Source: RYN-230 sp963834515 (GTDB lineage: Bacteria; Actinomycetota; Actinomycetes; Streptosporangiales; Streptosporangiaceae). Taken from it: a stretch of DNA of 64,000 bases. Location of the stretch: the NCBI GenBank assembly GCA_963834515.1, contig CAWICB010000009.1:248001-312000 (forward strand). Direction: 5' to 3'. The notes below the pieces were generated by a model. That model was given only the letters and a program-made list of their open reading frames with translations. It was not told the origin of the DNA and searched no databases. Each line of letters opens with the position of its first letter. Position 1 is the stretch's first letter. The position numbers and the translations under genes were made by a program. Below are positions 41,847-51,139 of this stretch, piece by piece.

Positions 41847-42905
41847 ATGTCTACACGGAATCCGGATAAATCTCCCGGGACCACGCCCCGGGGTTCGCGG
41901 GCTGGTCCCAGGCGCTGGCGGGAGGCCTCCAGGGCCCGGCGCAGAGGATTCATCGCCGTCCTCACTGCGTTCGCCATGGGGGGCCTTACGATACTTGGCC
42001 TCGCGTTCAGTGGGGCCGCCTTCGCCAGCAGCAGCAAGGTCCCCTGGTCCAGCGGGGCCTGGCTGGCCAACGACTCACCCTCGGTGGCCTCGCAGTTCGG
42101 CAGCTGGCGGGGCTCCCAGCTGAACGTGGTCGATGAATTCACGCTCACCTCCACCTGGCAGGACGTGATCGACCCGACCTGGATGTACCAGAAGTGGCAG
42201 GGATCGCCTTACACCCTGGCCATAGCGGTGCCCATGATTCCCACCGGTGTCTCCGGGGTATCAATCGCCGCCTGCGCGAGCGGGGCTTACAATTCCTACT
42301 GGAATCAGTTCGGCAGCAACATCTCCTCCTACGGCCTCGGCCACTCCATCATCCGGCTCGGCTGGGAGTTCAACGGGAACTGGTACGCGTGGACAGCCAC
42401 CCAGCCCGCGACATGGGCGCAATGCTGGCGGCAGATCGTCATCTCAGCCCGGGCCACCGCGCCCAACCTGGTGTGGGACTGGAACGTCAACCGCGGGGTC
42501 TCCGCCGGGCTCGCCGACCCGACCCAGGCCTACCCCGGTGACGCGTACGTGGACCAGATCGGCGTGGACAGCTACGACTGGTGGCCCGCCGCCAACACCA
42601 CCGGTGGGTGGAGCGGGTCGTACAGCCAGCTCAATGGCCCGCAGGGGCTGCAGTACTGGCTCAACTTCGCGCAAGCTCACGGCAAGCAGTTCGCGGTGCC
42701 GGAGTGGGGCAACGTCGCCACCAGCATCTCCTCCGCGGCCGGCGGTGACGACCCCGGCTACGTGACGGACATGTACAACTTCTTCCAGGCCAACGCGGGA
42801 ATTCTGGCCTTCGAGGCCAACCTGCAGGGCACCTCAACCGACGGGGCCTACTGGCCCACCACCTCGCTGCCGAACGCCGCGGCCGCCTACAAGGCGGCCT
42901 TCTGA
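41847..42905 (+). CDS. secreted GH26-like glycoside hydrolase
   Basis: 352 residues from ATG 41847 with GGGTGGGCG upstream; the frame is open 50 codons further but lacks similarity. The N-terminus has a long basic region and a hydrophobic core ending AAFASSSK, resembling a Tat or Sec signal. The catalytic domain shows RLGWEFNGNWYAW (acid/base Glu174) and QFAVPEWGN (nucleophile Glu286), the two glutamates of GH26 mannanase/endoglucanase-type (beta/alpha)8 barrels, where mannanases have RxxHEMNG. No carbohydrate-binding module is attached. With the GT2 and GH12-like genes it suggests a beta-glycan system. Confidence 0.85.
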   Translation: MSTRNPDKSPGTTPRGSRAGPRRWREASRARRRGFIAVLTAFAMGGLTILGLAFSGAAFASSSKVPWSSGAWLANDSPSVASQFGSWRGSQLNVVDEFTLTSTWQDVIDPTWMYQKWQGSPYTLAIAVPMIPTGVSGVSIAACASGAYNSYWNQFGSNISSYGLGHSIIRLGWEFNGNWYAWTATQPATWAQCWRQIVISARATAPNLVWDWNVNRGVSAGLADPTQAYPGDAYVDQIGVDSYDWWPAANTTGGWSGSYSQLNGPQGLQYWLNFAQAHGKQFAVPEWGNVATSISSAAGGDDPGYVTDMYNFFQANAGILAFEANLQGTSTDGAYWPTTSLPNAAAAYKAAF

Positions 42906-43086
42906 GCCGCATCCAGGCCGGCCGCGGACAGACCGGCACCCCACCCAGGGCCACGCCGGCCGGGACGATCCGGCCGGCATGGCCCACGCCTGACCCAGGA
43001 AGATCGACTTGCCGTGGCGGCAGTGCGGGAGCGGCTGGCCCGGTTTGCTGTACGGCCCGGCACGTTATAGCCTGACCCGGCATCAA

Positions 43087-43126
43087 GCGCCGCTAGCTCA
43101 ATTGGCAGAGCAGCAGACTCTTAATC
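43087..43126 (+). pseudogene. 5' half of tRNA-Lys with upstream promoter DNA
   Basis: 40 bases matching the intact tRNA-Lys at 53190 from G1 to the end of the anticodon loop (one difference), then the sequence departs (CCCCTGGTTCCG). The 60 bases upstream, including CCCGGTTTGCTGTACGGCCC, are also related to the upstream region at 53140-53189. It marks a disrupted copy of the tRNA gene, the left landmark of the island. Confidence 0.85.
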
Positions 43127-44880
43127 CCCTGGTTCCGCGTCCCAGACTTCGCGTATCCACCCGTTCTGACCTGGAGTTTTGTCCTTCAGGTTATTTTCCA
43201 TGTGCCCGTTTTGTCCCTGTGTTGGATCCGTGTTGGCTCGCGAGCTAGGACCGGGTCGTCGCGGATCCAGCAAAACGGCCATAGCGAGGGCCGCTCCCGG
43301 CGAGCCCAACCGCCATGTTCGCCGGAACCGGACTTGAGCCGCCCCTGCCGATGTCGTCACACAGCGTGAGACGTGCTGGTGAAACGCCGCTCCCAGGATG
43401 GCTGCACCGGCGAGAGCTGGCCGGGATGCCATTTGGTGCATGGCGGCTGATAGGTATTTCCCTGGGCGGTGGCGCCTGTCGTCGGCGCCGGGTCGGTCGG
43501 CATCTTGTCGCCGTGTCGCCGCGCTGGCTTGTCCCGCTGCCTATTCCTCGTCGCGCCGTGGCCTGATTGCTGACCAGGACGAGTTCCCGCTGGGAGGATC
43601 CGAGTCCGATGAACAGGCGGTCGGCTGCGGTGGGCGAGGTCAGGTATTTGTCGCGATGCGGTCCATGCTCCACTTGGCCGTCGGCCCGTGCAGGGAACAG
43701 GGTGATTACCAGGCGCAGGCCGACCGTTGGCCGCCCAGCGCCACCTACCAGCCAAACCAGAGCACCGCGGTGCGCCGGGGCCGCAGTCGCGGTCTGTAGA
43801 CAGCCCTCAAGCCGGCCGCCGCTTTGCCCTGATCCGGTTCTGCTGGCATGTCTTCGGGATCACCGGGGTCGAGCCCGGCTGGCAACTCCGCAAGGGTGAG
43901 CCGTGGATGCTGACCGGCAGCGAGATGAACATGATCGAGCGGGTCGAGGCGGACCTCCGAGGCGTGGTCCAGTTGGCCGTCAACGAGCTCCACGGAGCGG
44001 GGTCGGCCCGGCGCCGAGCTGGGCCGGCACCCCGGGCCCGGTCCCGGGAGCCAGCCGGGCGGCGGCTGACTGCGGTCGCGGGACACCAGCGGCCCCAGGC
44101 CCGGCGCGGCCAGCAGGCCCTGGCTTCCCAGCACCCAGCCCGAGCCCGGGCCCGCATAGCCAGCCCTGCACGCGGCCACCACCAGCAACCGCCCTTCCCC
44201 ACGCCCGCGGCGGCCACCGGGCCCCGGCCGCCCCAGGACCAAGCCCGCCCCCGTCAATTGCGGCTAACCCACACCCGATGCCGGGCCCCCACCCCGGCCG
44301 CACCGCCGGCGATGGCCCAGGCGCGCACCCGGATCCACCGGGGGAGACGCCGCGGCCTCGGGCACGTCAGGCGAGCTCCAGGACCTGGCCCAGTCCGCCG
44401 CGGCGCGCAGCCGAGCGGGGCCGGGCCGGGCGCCAGGCACACCTGGACAAGGCGCCGCAGCCGCAGGCACACCCCGAGCTCGAGGATCTGACCGGGCCCG
44501 GCGATCCGACCGGGTACGCGGCCGCGGGCCCGGGGCGGCGTAGTCGGTTGGGTCCGGCGGTTGACCTGGGCGGCGGGGATCCGCGCGTACAGCGGCCCGC
44601 ATTGCCCGTGCCCTGGGCGGGCCGGCCTGGATCCCGTTGTCCACCATGGTCGGCGGTCGGGGCTCGCGGGTCGGCCAGGGCGGGGCTCGGGCAGTGTCCG
44701 GGCCGGCGTACCCGGTCAGCTCCTCGGGCCTGCTGCGGTGAGCTCGTGCCTGCGGCTGCGACGCCTTCCTCGAGGTCGGCCTGGATGCAGTTGCTGCGTG
44801 GCGGCCGCAGGCCGGGCAATCGGATCTGGCCGGCGGCCCGGGGCCCGTGGCCGGGTTGGGCTGACCGAACCCAGAGCGCG
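43127..44880. other. degenerate stretch without intact genes
   Basis: About 1.75 kb after the tRNA fragment. Long open frames on both strands are Pro/Gly/Arg/Ala low-complexity and mutually overlapping, as expected from GC-rich non-coding or decayed DNA. A short segment at 43820-43990 (VEPGWQLRKGEPWMLTGSEM) looks protein-like but matches nothing I recognise. Confidence 0.55.
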
Positions 44881-45081
44881 GTGCTCGCACGAGCCAAACC
44901 GGACTGGGCCACCCATTCGTCCGAGGCAAATAGTGCTCGTTGCCGGGAGTCCTGGTTCCTGGGCCAGTGCTCCCGCCTGGCAGCCGCGACCGGCCTGCGC
45001 GCGCTGGTGATGTTCTCCGACCCGGCCGAGCGCCTCAGCGCCGATGGCAGGCTGGTCAAGCCGGGCCCGTTCGTTCTCTAG
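44881..45081 (+). pseudogene. fragment of a phage-type Mom/XF1762-like protein
   Basis: The frame from 44881 to the TAG at 45079 gives ESWFLGQCSRLAAATGLRAL followed by VMFSDPAERLSADGRLVKPG. The WFL...R...GLR.LV.F.DP...R...G..VKPG pattern is that of actinobacterial mobile-element proteins related to phage Mom/XF1762 (GNAT-like). The family continues after VxPGH, but here it stops at PFVL, so the 3' end is lost just before the IS30 element. Confidence 0.5.
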
Positions 45082-45110
45082 AGTTTCTGGCTTGTTGCTA
45101 CTAGCCGCTT

Positions 45111-46180
45111 GATGTCCAGACTCTGTTGCAACGCCTTGAGATGATCAAGGTTTGGTGAGTCTGGGGAGGGTGGATGCCGGGCAGGCGGCTGAGTTTGGCC
45201 GAACGCGAAGAGATCTCGATCGGGCTGGAGCGCAAGGAACCCATCCGGCAGATCGCAGTGCGGATCGGGCGGGATCCGGGGGACGGTGTCACGGGAGGCG
45301 CGGCGCAACCTGTCGCCGTCGCCGCGGCGTTACCGGGCGCTGGCGGCGCATGCCCGGGCGATGGCCCGGGCATGGCGGCGGCGGCCGCGCAAGCTGGCGC
45401 CGGGCAGCCCGGTCCGGGCGGTGGTGGCCGGGCTGTTGCGGCAGGATTATTCACCGGGCCAGATCGCGGGCAGGCTTAAGCGGGACTACCCTGGCCGGCC
45501 GGAGCTGCAGGTGAGCGCGGAGACGATCTACCAGACCCTGTTCGTGCAGGACAAGGGCAGCCTGCGCGCCGAGGTCGAGACCGCGGTCCGCTGCGGGCGG
45601 GCCCGGCGCCGCCGCCGCCGGCCGCGGGCGGGCGAGGCCCGCGGGAAGATCCCCGGGATGATCAATATCAGCGAGCGGCCCGCTGAGGCCGCTGACCGGG
45701 CCGTGCCCGGGCACTGGGAAGGCGACCTGATCATCGGCAAGAACGTGCAGAGCGCGGTGGCCACCCTGGCCGAGCGGGCGACCCGGTTCACCATGATCGT
45801 CGCCCTGCCGGCCGGCCGCACCGCCGAGGCGGTCGCCGCCGCCGTCGCGGCCAAGATCACCACCCTGCCCGCCGAGCTGCGCCGCTCCCTGACCTGGGAC
45901 CAGGGCAAAGAAATGAGCCACCACGCCGCCTTCACCGTCGCCACCGGCATCCCCGTCTACTTCGCCGGCCCCCACTCACCCTGGCAGCGCGGCACCAACG
46001 AAAACACCAACGGCCTGATCCGCTACTACCTGCCCAAAGGCACTAGCCTGTCCGGCCACACCCAAGACGACCTGGACGCCATCGCCGCCAAACTCAGCAC
46101 CCGCCCCCGCGCCGCCCTGCACTACGCCACCCCCGCCGAAGCCCTCAACAACCTGCTCGTTGCAACCGCCGCTTGACACC
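45111..46180 (+). mobile_element. IS30-family insertion sequence
   Basis: About 1,070 bases bounded by imperfect 23-base inverted repeats: left end 45111-45133 (begins GATGTCCAG, ends GTTGCAACG) and right end 46158-46180 read inward (begins GGTGTCAAG, ends GTTGCAACG), 17 of 23 positions the same. It contains one transposase gene whose end lies inside the right repeat. No obvious target duplication is seen. Confidence 0.82.
45174..46176 (+). CDS. IS30 family transposase, one-base frameshift near 45285
   Basis: The N-terminus from ATG 45174 is the IS30 helix-turn-helix (LSLAEREEISIGLERKEPIR). One base in the GGGGG run near 45285 moves it to the frame that continues TVSREARRN... through the DDE catalytic domain: HWEGDLIIGK (first Asp), LTWDQGKEMS (second Asp) and GTNENTNGLIRYYLPKGT (Glu). 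The homopolymer makes either programmed slippage or error plausible. Total about 334 residues when joined, a usual size for the family. Confidence 0.88.
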
Positions 46181-46359
46181 GCCCCGTGCTGCGGCAGCTC
46201 AGGCCCGATTTGGGCCGATTTGCAGCGTCCGAGGCGATCACTCGCTTGCAGCTCGTCTGCGAGCCCTGCGGCGAGGAACTGGGTTGGGGGTGTTCTGACC
46301 AGCCTAAGCCTCACCAGCCGTCCCGGACCGGCCGGTGCAGCCTGCAGACTGCTTCACCG

Positions 46360-46458
46360 AGCGACATAAACGGTGATGTCATCGCCACCATGGACGGCAC
46401 GAACACCCTCAGCGGCCCCTACGGCTACCACCCGTTCGGCAATCTCATCGGAGGCAGC
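46360..46458 (+). pseudogene. Rhs/YD-repeat fragment
   Basis: In frame, DINGDVIATMDGTNTLSGPY and then GYHPFGNLIGG match the core of an Rhs/YD repeat (GD.VA..D..G.....Y.Y.PFG). Only about 30 residues remain, with no start and different sequence on both sides. Confidence 0.5.
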
Positions 46459-46499
46459 GAGCAGCCCCGGCAACGCCACCAACGACGCGTCCTCCGGCT

Positions 46500-46733
46500 G
46501 AGCTGGCGGAGCCGGCCGGGTTCGACGCGTTCACCTCCCGTGAACGGGAGATCCTCATCGAGGTCGCAGCGGGCCTGTCTAACGCCGAGATGGCCGCCAA
46601 GCTCTTCCTGGCCGAGGTCACAGTCAAGACACACGTCGGCAGGATGCTGAATAAGCTCCGGCTCCGGGACCGGGTGCAAGCTGTCGTGTACGCCTACGAG
46701 CACGGCCTGGTCCGGCCAGGCAGTCGTCCTTGA
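46500..46733 (+). pseudogene. C-terminal fragment of a NarL/LuxR-type regulator
   Basis: 78 codons ending at TGA 46733: FTSREREILIEVAAGLSNAE, FLAEVTVKTHVGRMLNKLRL, RDRVQAVVYAYEHGLVRPG. This is a complete GerE HTH with its tail, but the receiver domain and any start codon are missing; the upstream sequence belongs to an Rhs fragment. Confidence 0.75.
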
Positions 46734-46812
46734 CCGCTGCTGACATTTGTCATCGTGAGCCGCTGACCCACAGCACTACCCCGCCTGCAGCGCGGCACGA
46801 GAACCTCCTGTC

Positions 46813-48426
46813 ATGACTTCTGCGGACGCTTCCGCCGACGGGCTTCCCGCTAGATCACAAGAACGGCAGGCTGGCACGGGCACCACCGAGGCTCTCTCCG
46901 GGACGGGCGCGAGCGCTGCTGTGCCGCTGCCGGACGCCGGCCCGTTCGACCGGCGCGTGATCTGGGTTGGCGGAATCGTCTTCGCAGTGCTGATGGCGCT
47001 GTCGGCGCGGTATGGCTTTGACCGCGACGAGCTGTACTTCCTGGACTGCGCCCGGCATCTGCAGGCCAGCTACGTTGATCAGCCGGTGCTCGGGCCGCTA
47101 TTAGCGTGGGTGTCACTCAAGCTGTTCGGCGTGTCGCTGCCCGGGCTGCGACTGTGGCCCGCGCTCGCGGCGTGGGCCACGGTCGTGGTAGGCGCGCTGA
47201 CCGCCCGCGAGTTCGGCGGCGGCAAGCGCGCGCAACTGCTGGCGGCGATCGGCACCGCGACGATGCCGGTGCTGCTTGGCGCCGCTCATTTCGCCAACAC
47301 GACCGCCTACGAGCTGCTGGCGTGGGCAGGCCTGGCGCTCGTGGTGGCGAGGATCGGGCGGACCGGCGACTGCCGCTGGTGGCTGGCCGGCGGCCTGATC
47401 GCCGGCCTTGGCGTGGCTGACGACCACAGCATGAGCTTCTTCGCCATCGCGCTGGTCATCGGCGCGCTGCTGAGCGGCGGCCGCCGGATGATCGGGAATC
47501 GCTGGTTCGTCGCCGGTGCCGTGATAGCGGTGGCTTTCGAGGTCCCCGACTTGTGGTGGCAGGCACAGCACGGGTGGGCGACGATCGCCATGACCCAAGC
47601 GCTGAACAGGGAAAACGGCGGCCTGGCCAATATCGGCACCTGGGTCGCCGGCCAGCTCGCCGTGGTGACCCTGGCGCTGGCCCGGGTCTGGGTAGCCGGG
47701 CTGCGGTTCCTCTGGCGGTCCGGCCGGCCGCTATGGCGGGCGATGGCCTGGTCGTACGGACTGCTGTTCGTACTCTTCGCGGTCACCACCGGCGCGCAGA
47801 CGTACTACCTGGGCGCCGCGTACGTGTACCTGCTTGCCGCCGGCGCCGTGGCTATCGACGCATGGCTACAGGCCCGGCCCGGCCGGCTGCGTAATCTGCT
47901 GCTGGCCAGCGCGCTCACCACCGCGGTGGCGGTCCCGCTCGTCTTGCCTGTGCTCCCGGTGGATGACATCGGCTGGACCTACAAGATCAACAAAAACCCG
48001 GGCGAGACCGTCGGCTGGCCGCAGGTAGTGCGCACCGTTGACGGGGTGTGGAAGTCGCTGCCGGCGCGGCAGCGGGCCAGCGCGGTGATCTTCGCTGGCG
48101 ACTACGGCGAAGCCGGCGCCATCAACGAGCTCGGCGGGGGAACCGGGCTGCCGACTGCCGTGAGCGGGCACAACAGCGAATGGTGGTGGGGGCCAGGAAA
48201 CAGCCGCGCCACCACCGTGGTTGCCGTCATGCCCGGACCCGTCGATATCACCAGCTCCGCCGCGACCGCCTACCTCAGACAGTTCTTCACCAACGTGCGA
48301 GTGGCGGCCACGCTGTCGAATCCGTACGGCATCCACAACCAGGAATGGGATGGCCACGTATACGTTTGCACCGGTCCCCGCCACCCATGGGCCCAGCTAT
48401 GGCCACGGCTGCGCCTCTACGCGTGA
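46813..48426 (+). CDS. ArnT-like GT-C membrane glycosyltransferase
   Basis: 537 residues; Ser/Ala-rich cytosolic N-terminus of 45 residues, then about ten to twelve membrane helices. The characteristic acidic loop after helix 1 reads ARYGFDRDELYFLDCARHL and is followed by YVDQPVLGPLLAWVS, the PMT-type His/Asp/Gln pattern. Helix 4 region AAHFANTTAYELLAWAGLAL is typical of the branch. It would transfer a sugar from a polyprenyl phosphate to an unknown acceptor. One of the few intact genes of the island; flanked on both sides by gene fragments. Confidence 0.86.
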   Translation: MTSADASADGLPARSQERQAGTGTTEALSGTGASAAVPLPDAGPFDRRVIWVGGIVFAVLMALSARYGFDRDELYFLDCARHLQASYVDQPVLGPLLAWVSLKLFGVSLPGLRLWPALAAWATVVVGALTAREFGGGKRAQLLAAIGTATMPVLLGAAHFANTTAYELLAWAGLALVVARIGRTGDCRWWLAGGLIAGLGVADDHSMSFFAIALVIGALLSGGRRMIGNRWFVAGAVIAVAFEVPDLWWQAQHGWATIAMTQALNRENGGLANIGTWVAGQLAVVTLALARVWVAGLRFLWRSGRPLWRAMAWSYGLLFVLFAVTTGAQTYYLGAAYVYLLAAGAVAIDAWLQARPGRLRNLLLASALTTAVAVPLVLPVLPVDDIGWTYKINKNPGETVGWPQVVRTVDGVWKSLPARQRASAVIFAGDYGEAGAINELGGGTGLPTAVSGHNSEWWWGPGNSRATTVVAVMPGPVDITSSAATAYLRQFFTNVRVAATLSNPYGIHNQEWDGHVYVCTGPRHPWAQLWPRLRLYA

Positions 48427-48466
48427 CGAGGTGTCAGAGTCAAGCGCGGGGCGGAAAGCGCGCGGG

Positions 48467-48643
48467 TCAGTCGGCGAGCAGCCGACGCAGCCAGCTCAGC
48501 TGCGCTGCCGTCGCTTCGCGTGAGAGCGCGGCATCGGGCGCAATCATCGCGAAGCCGTGAAAACCGCCGGGCCACACGTGCAACTCGGCGATCCCGCCCG
48601 TCTGCCAGATCCGGCTGGCGTAACTGACATCCTCGTCCCTGAA
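48467..48643 (-). pseudogene. C-terminal fragment of an alpha/beta hydrolase (fold-3 type)
   Basis: RDEDVSYASRIWQTGGIAEL, HVWPGGFHGFAMIAPDA and SWLRRLLAD are the last part of an alpha/beta-hydrolase-fold esterase, including the catalytic His of GFHGF. The nucleophile region is missing: the sequence departs at about 48643, some 70 bases from the transposase gene. Confidence 0.72.
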
Positions 48644-48716
48644 GGTTTCCGCAGAGCCCTGTGAAGTGCCAGAACTGGCGCACAGCATCTGAACTGGGCT
48701 TCTATCCTCGGCGCTC

Positions 48717-49772
48717 GTGCTCTTCCGCCTGCTCTACTTGCTGATGGCCCGGCTGTTCAGTTGGCTGGCGCTGCTCGCCCGCAGCGACACCTCGAAAGAG
48801 ATGGAGATCCTGGTGCTGCGGCACGCTGTGCTGCGCCGTCAGGTCGCTCGTCCGAAGCTGGACTGGGCTGACCGGGCCGTGATCGCCGCCTTGACAAGGC
48901 GGCTGCCCAGGCACTTGCGGTTGCACCGGATCGTGACACCTGGCACTTTGCTCGCCTGGCACCGGCGCCTGATCAAGGACAAGTGGACCTATCCGAATTC
49001 CACGGGACGCCCACCGGTCCCGGAGGAGCTCCGCGTGCTGGTCAGACGGCTGGCTAGGCAGAACCCGCGGTGGGGACACCGGCGCATCCAAGGTGAACTC
49101 CTCGGCCTCGGCTACCGCGTCGGCACAGGAACCATCCGGCGGATCCTGGCCGCGGCCGGGTTCACGCCCGCACCACGGCGCACGTCACCGACCTGGCGGC
49201 AGTTTCTGGCGTCGCAGGCATCGGGGATCCTGGCATGCGACTTCCTGCACGTCAACACAGTGCTCCTCAAACGTCTGTACGTGTTCTTCGTGATGGAGAT
49301 CCAGACCCGCCGCGTGCACGTCCTGGGCGTCACCGCGCACCCCAACGGTGCGTGGACCGTACAGCAGGCCCGTAATCTTCTTATGGACCTCGGCGGCCGC
49401 GCCGCTCAGTTCAGGTTCCTGATCCGCGACCGCGACAGCAGGTTCAGTGCGGCGTTCGACGCGGTGTTCACCGGCAACGGCACGCGGGTCATCAAGACTC
49501 CAGTCCGGTCGCCGCGGGCGAACTCTTTCGCGGAGCGGTATGTGGGGACGCTACGCCGCGAGTGCCTCGACCACATGCTGGTCTACGGCGAACAGCACCT
49601 TCGGCACCTGCTGGCCGAGTACTCGCGGCATTACAACGAGCATCGGCCGCACCAGTCGCGGGAGCAACGACCTCCGCTGCACGAGCCCGGCCAGCCGATC
49701 GATATGACCGGCCGGATCAAGCGCAACCACGTAGTCCACGGCCTGATCAGCGAATACCGGAGAGCGGCCTGA
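48717..49772 (+). CDS. DDE (rve) integrase-core transposase, IS3/IS481-like
   Basis: 351 residues from GTG 48717. HTH-like N-terminal region (EMEILVLRHAVLRRQVARPK), an HTH_21-type segment (NPRWGHRRIQGELLGLGYRV) and the rve domain with ACDFLHVNTVLLKRLYVFFV (first Asp), FLIRDRDSRF (second Asp) and ANSFAERYVGTLRRECLDH (Glu). The frame is intact and the catalytic triad complete. Element ends could not be defined by eye; the left one probably lies between 48644 and 48716, where the hydrolase fragment is broken. Confidence 0.88.
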   Translation: MLFRLLYLLMARLFSWLALLARSDTSKEMEILVLRHAVLRRQVARPKLDWADRAVIAALTRRLPRHLRLHRIVTPGTLLAWHRRLIKDKWTYPNSTGRPPVPEELRVLVRRLARQNPRWGHRRIQGELLGLGYRVGTGTIRRILAAAGFTPAPRRTSPTWRQFLASQASGILACDFLHVNTVLLKRLYVFFVMEIQTRRVHVLGVTAHPNGAWTVQQARNLLMDLGGRAAQFRFLIRDRDSRFSAAFDAVFTGNGTRVIKTPVRSPRANSFAERYVGTLRRECLDHMLVYGEQHLRHLLAEYSRHYNEHRPHQSREQRPPLHEPGQPIDMTGRIKRNHVVHGLISEYRRAA

Positions 49773-50027
49773 CGAGCACTGGGAGCACCAGCTCAGGGCC
49801 AGTGTGGGACTTTTAGCACGGGACAGGTGCACAGATTGCCCAGATCGGGAACTTGAGCGTCCCGGCCGGAATTGAGCCGGTATCCACCCATAGCGGCGGG
49901 TCGGCGCGCGGTTATCCAGCGAGCCTCGCGTTGCTGACGGCCCGGTCATAGCTCAGCGCACGATCGGCCGACTGCATGTCCATGCAGCGCCGCCCTCGGG
50001 ATGAACGTCGGCTCATCAACGTCGCTG

Positions 50028-50447
50028 TCAGGTGCTTGCTGACTGGCTGATCTCCACCAGGTGGCCATCGGGGTCTCGCAGAAAGCAGCGGATCTCCGAG
50101 CCCCAGTCATGCGGCGGGGTGAGGAACACCGCTCCGCGCGACCGCAACGCGGCATAGACGGCGTGGCAGTCGCTCACCCGCAGCGTCATGGCATGACTGA
50201 CCTGGTCAGGATCACGGGGCGGTGCGAACACCACGGCAGGTTTGTCGGCGGTCGGGCCGCCGCCGCTGACCAGCAGCAGCCAGCTCCCAGCGAACCGCAG
50301 CACCACGCTGGTTCCGCCATACTCGCGATACAGCTCCGCGCCCAGCACATTCACCCAGAAGTCCCGTGAGCGTACCGGGTCGCCGACCACCAGGATGTGC
50401 GTGACCGCAACGTCGGCGCCCAGCGGGTTTGTGGCCTGCTGCTCCAT
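50028..50447 (-). CDS. VOC (glyoxalase/bleomycin-resistance) family protein
   Basis: 139 residues from ATG 50447, chosen for AGGAGG five bases upstream. Two beta-alpha-beta-beta-beta modules: VTHILVVGDPVRSRDFWVNV and VSHAMTLRVSDCHAVYAALR, and the final EIRCFLRDPDGHLVEISQ. His and Glu residues at the expected metal positions are present. The family covers glyoxalases, dioxygenases and antibiotic-binding proteins; the substrate is unknown. Confidence 0.88.
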   Translation of the reverse strand: MEQQATNPLGADVAVTHILVVGDPVRSRDFWVNVLGAELYREYGGTSVVLRFAGSWLLLVSGGGPTADKPAVVFAPPRDPDQVSHAMTLRVSDCHAVYAALRSRGAVFLTPPHDWGSEIRCFLRDPDGHLVEISQSAST

Positions 50448-50728
50448 CCCGGCCTCCTGGACGTGCACGAAAGGTACCCAGCAGATCGCTTCTACCACGC
50501 TCCTGCCAGGAGAACACCAGGCTGACCGCATCGGCGCCGCGTCGGGTTCCTGGCCGGCAAACGCGCCCTCACGCGGCATGGCGCGTGGTGGGTGTTCGCG
50601 CGCGGTCAGCGCCGCGGATGGTTGCGGGATGATTCTAATTGAGAGACGCGTTGACGATAGAGAACACGACATATCGTGTCGTTTGGGTAGGTGTGGGTCC
50701 AGGTTCCGGGCCTTGAGAGGTGAGCGTC

Positions 50729-51094
50729 ATGACCGGCTGGTACGCAGAGCGGACGCCGGACAGGCCGGCCAAGGCCATCATCGCCGTGACGCTGCTCGCG
50801 CTGCTGCTGGTCGCGTCCGTGCCGGTGGCCCTGCTGGCCGCAGTGGTCATGATGATGCTGGGCTACGTCGCCGGCGGGCTTGCCCTGTTCGGCGGCTCGG
50901 TCCTCGCCGCCGCCATAGCCGTCGCGCTCGCGGGCATGAGCGGGATGCGGCACCTGCGCAAGCTGCTCGCCGGGGGCAGCTTCCGCGCCGTGCGGCTGGA
51001 CGGCAGCCACTACACCGACGCCGCCGAGCCAGAGGGCAGCCACTACACCAACCTCGTGCAGCTAGACCGCAGCGAGTACACCGAAGTTCCCTGA
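50729..51094 (+). CDS. small membrane protein of unknown function
   Basis: 121 residues from ATG 50729 (GAGAGG eight bases upstream). Two hydrophobic helices (IIAVTLLALLLVASVPVALL and GGLALFGGSVLAAAIAVALA) followed by a soluble tail with a repeated SHYT/SEYT motif: DGSHYTD, EGSHYTN, DRSEYTE. The three Tyr-Thr repeats are unusual and could be a modification or binding site. No family recognised; the position in an island of mobile DNA suggests a plasmid-type gene. Confidence 0.65.
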   Translation: MTGWYAERTPDRPAKAIIAVTLLALLLVASVPVALLAAVVMMMLGYVAGGLALFGGSVLAAAIAVALAGMSGMRHLRKLLAGGSFRAVRLDGSHYTDAAEPEGSHYTNLVQLDRSEYTEVP

Positions 51095-51139
51095 CCCGGC
51101 CCTCCCTCCTTACTGCGTGTATTTCGGGCCGGATATCCG

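Noticed and set aside
43087..43126. A functional tRNA at 43087
   Set aside because: The anticodon 3' stem, T-arm and acceptor 3' strand are absent after 43126.
43903..45081. 392-residue plus-strand frame with Pro/Arg-rich middle
   Set aside because: Only the last 67 codons have protein-family resemblance; the rest is low-complexity and overlapped by equally long antisense frames.
48644..48716. Left terminal inverted repeat of the rve transposase element
   Set aside because: No convincing match to the sequence after 49772 could be found by eye, so no boundary is claimed.
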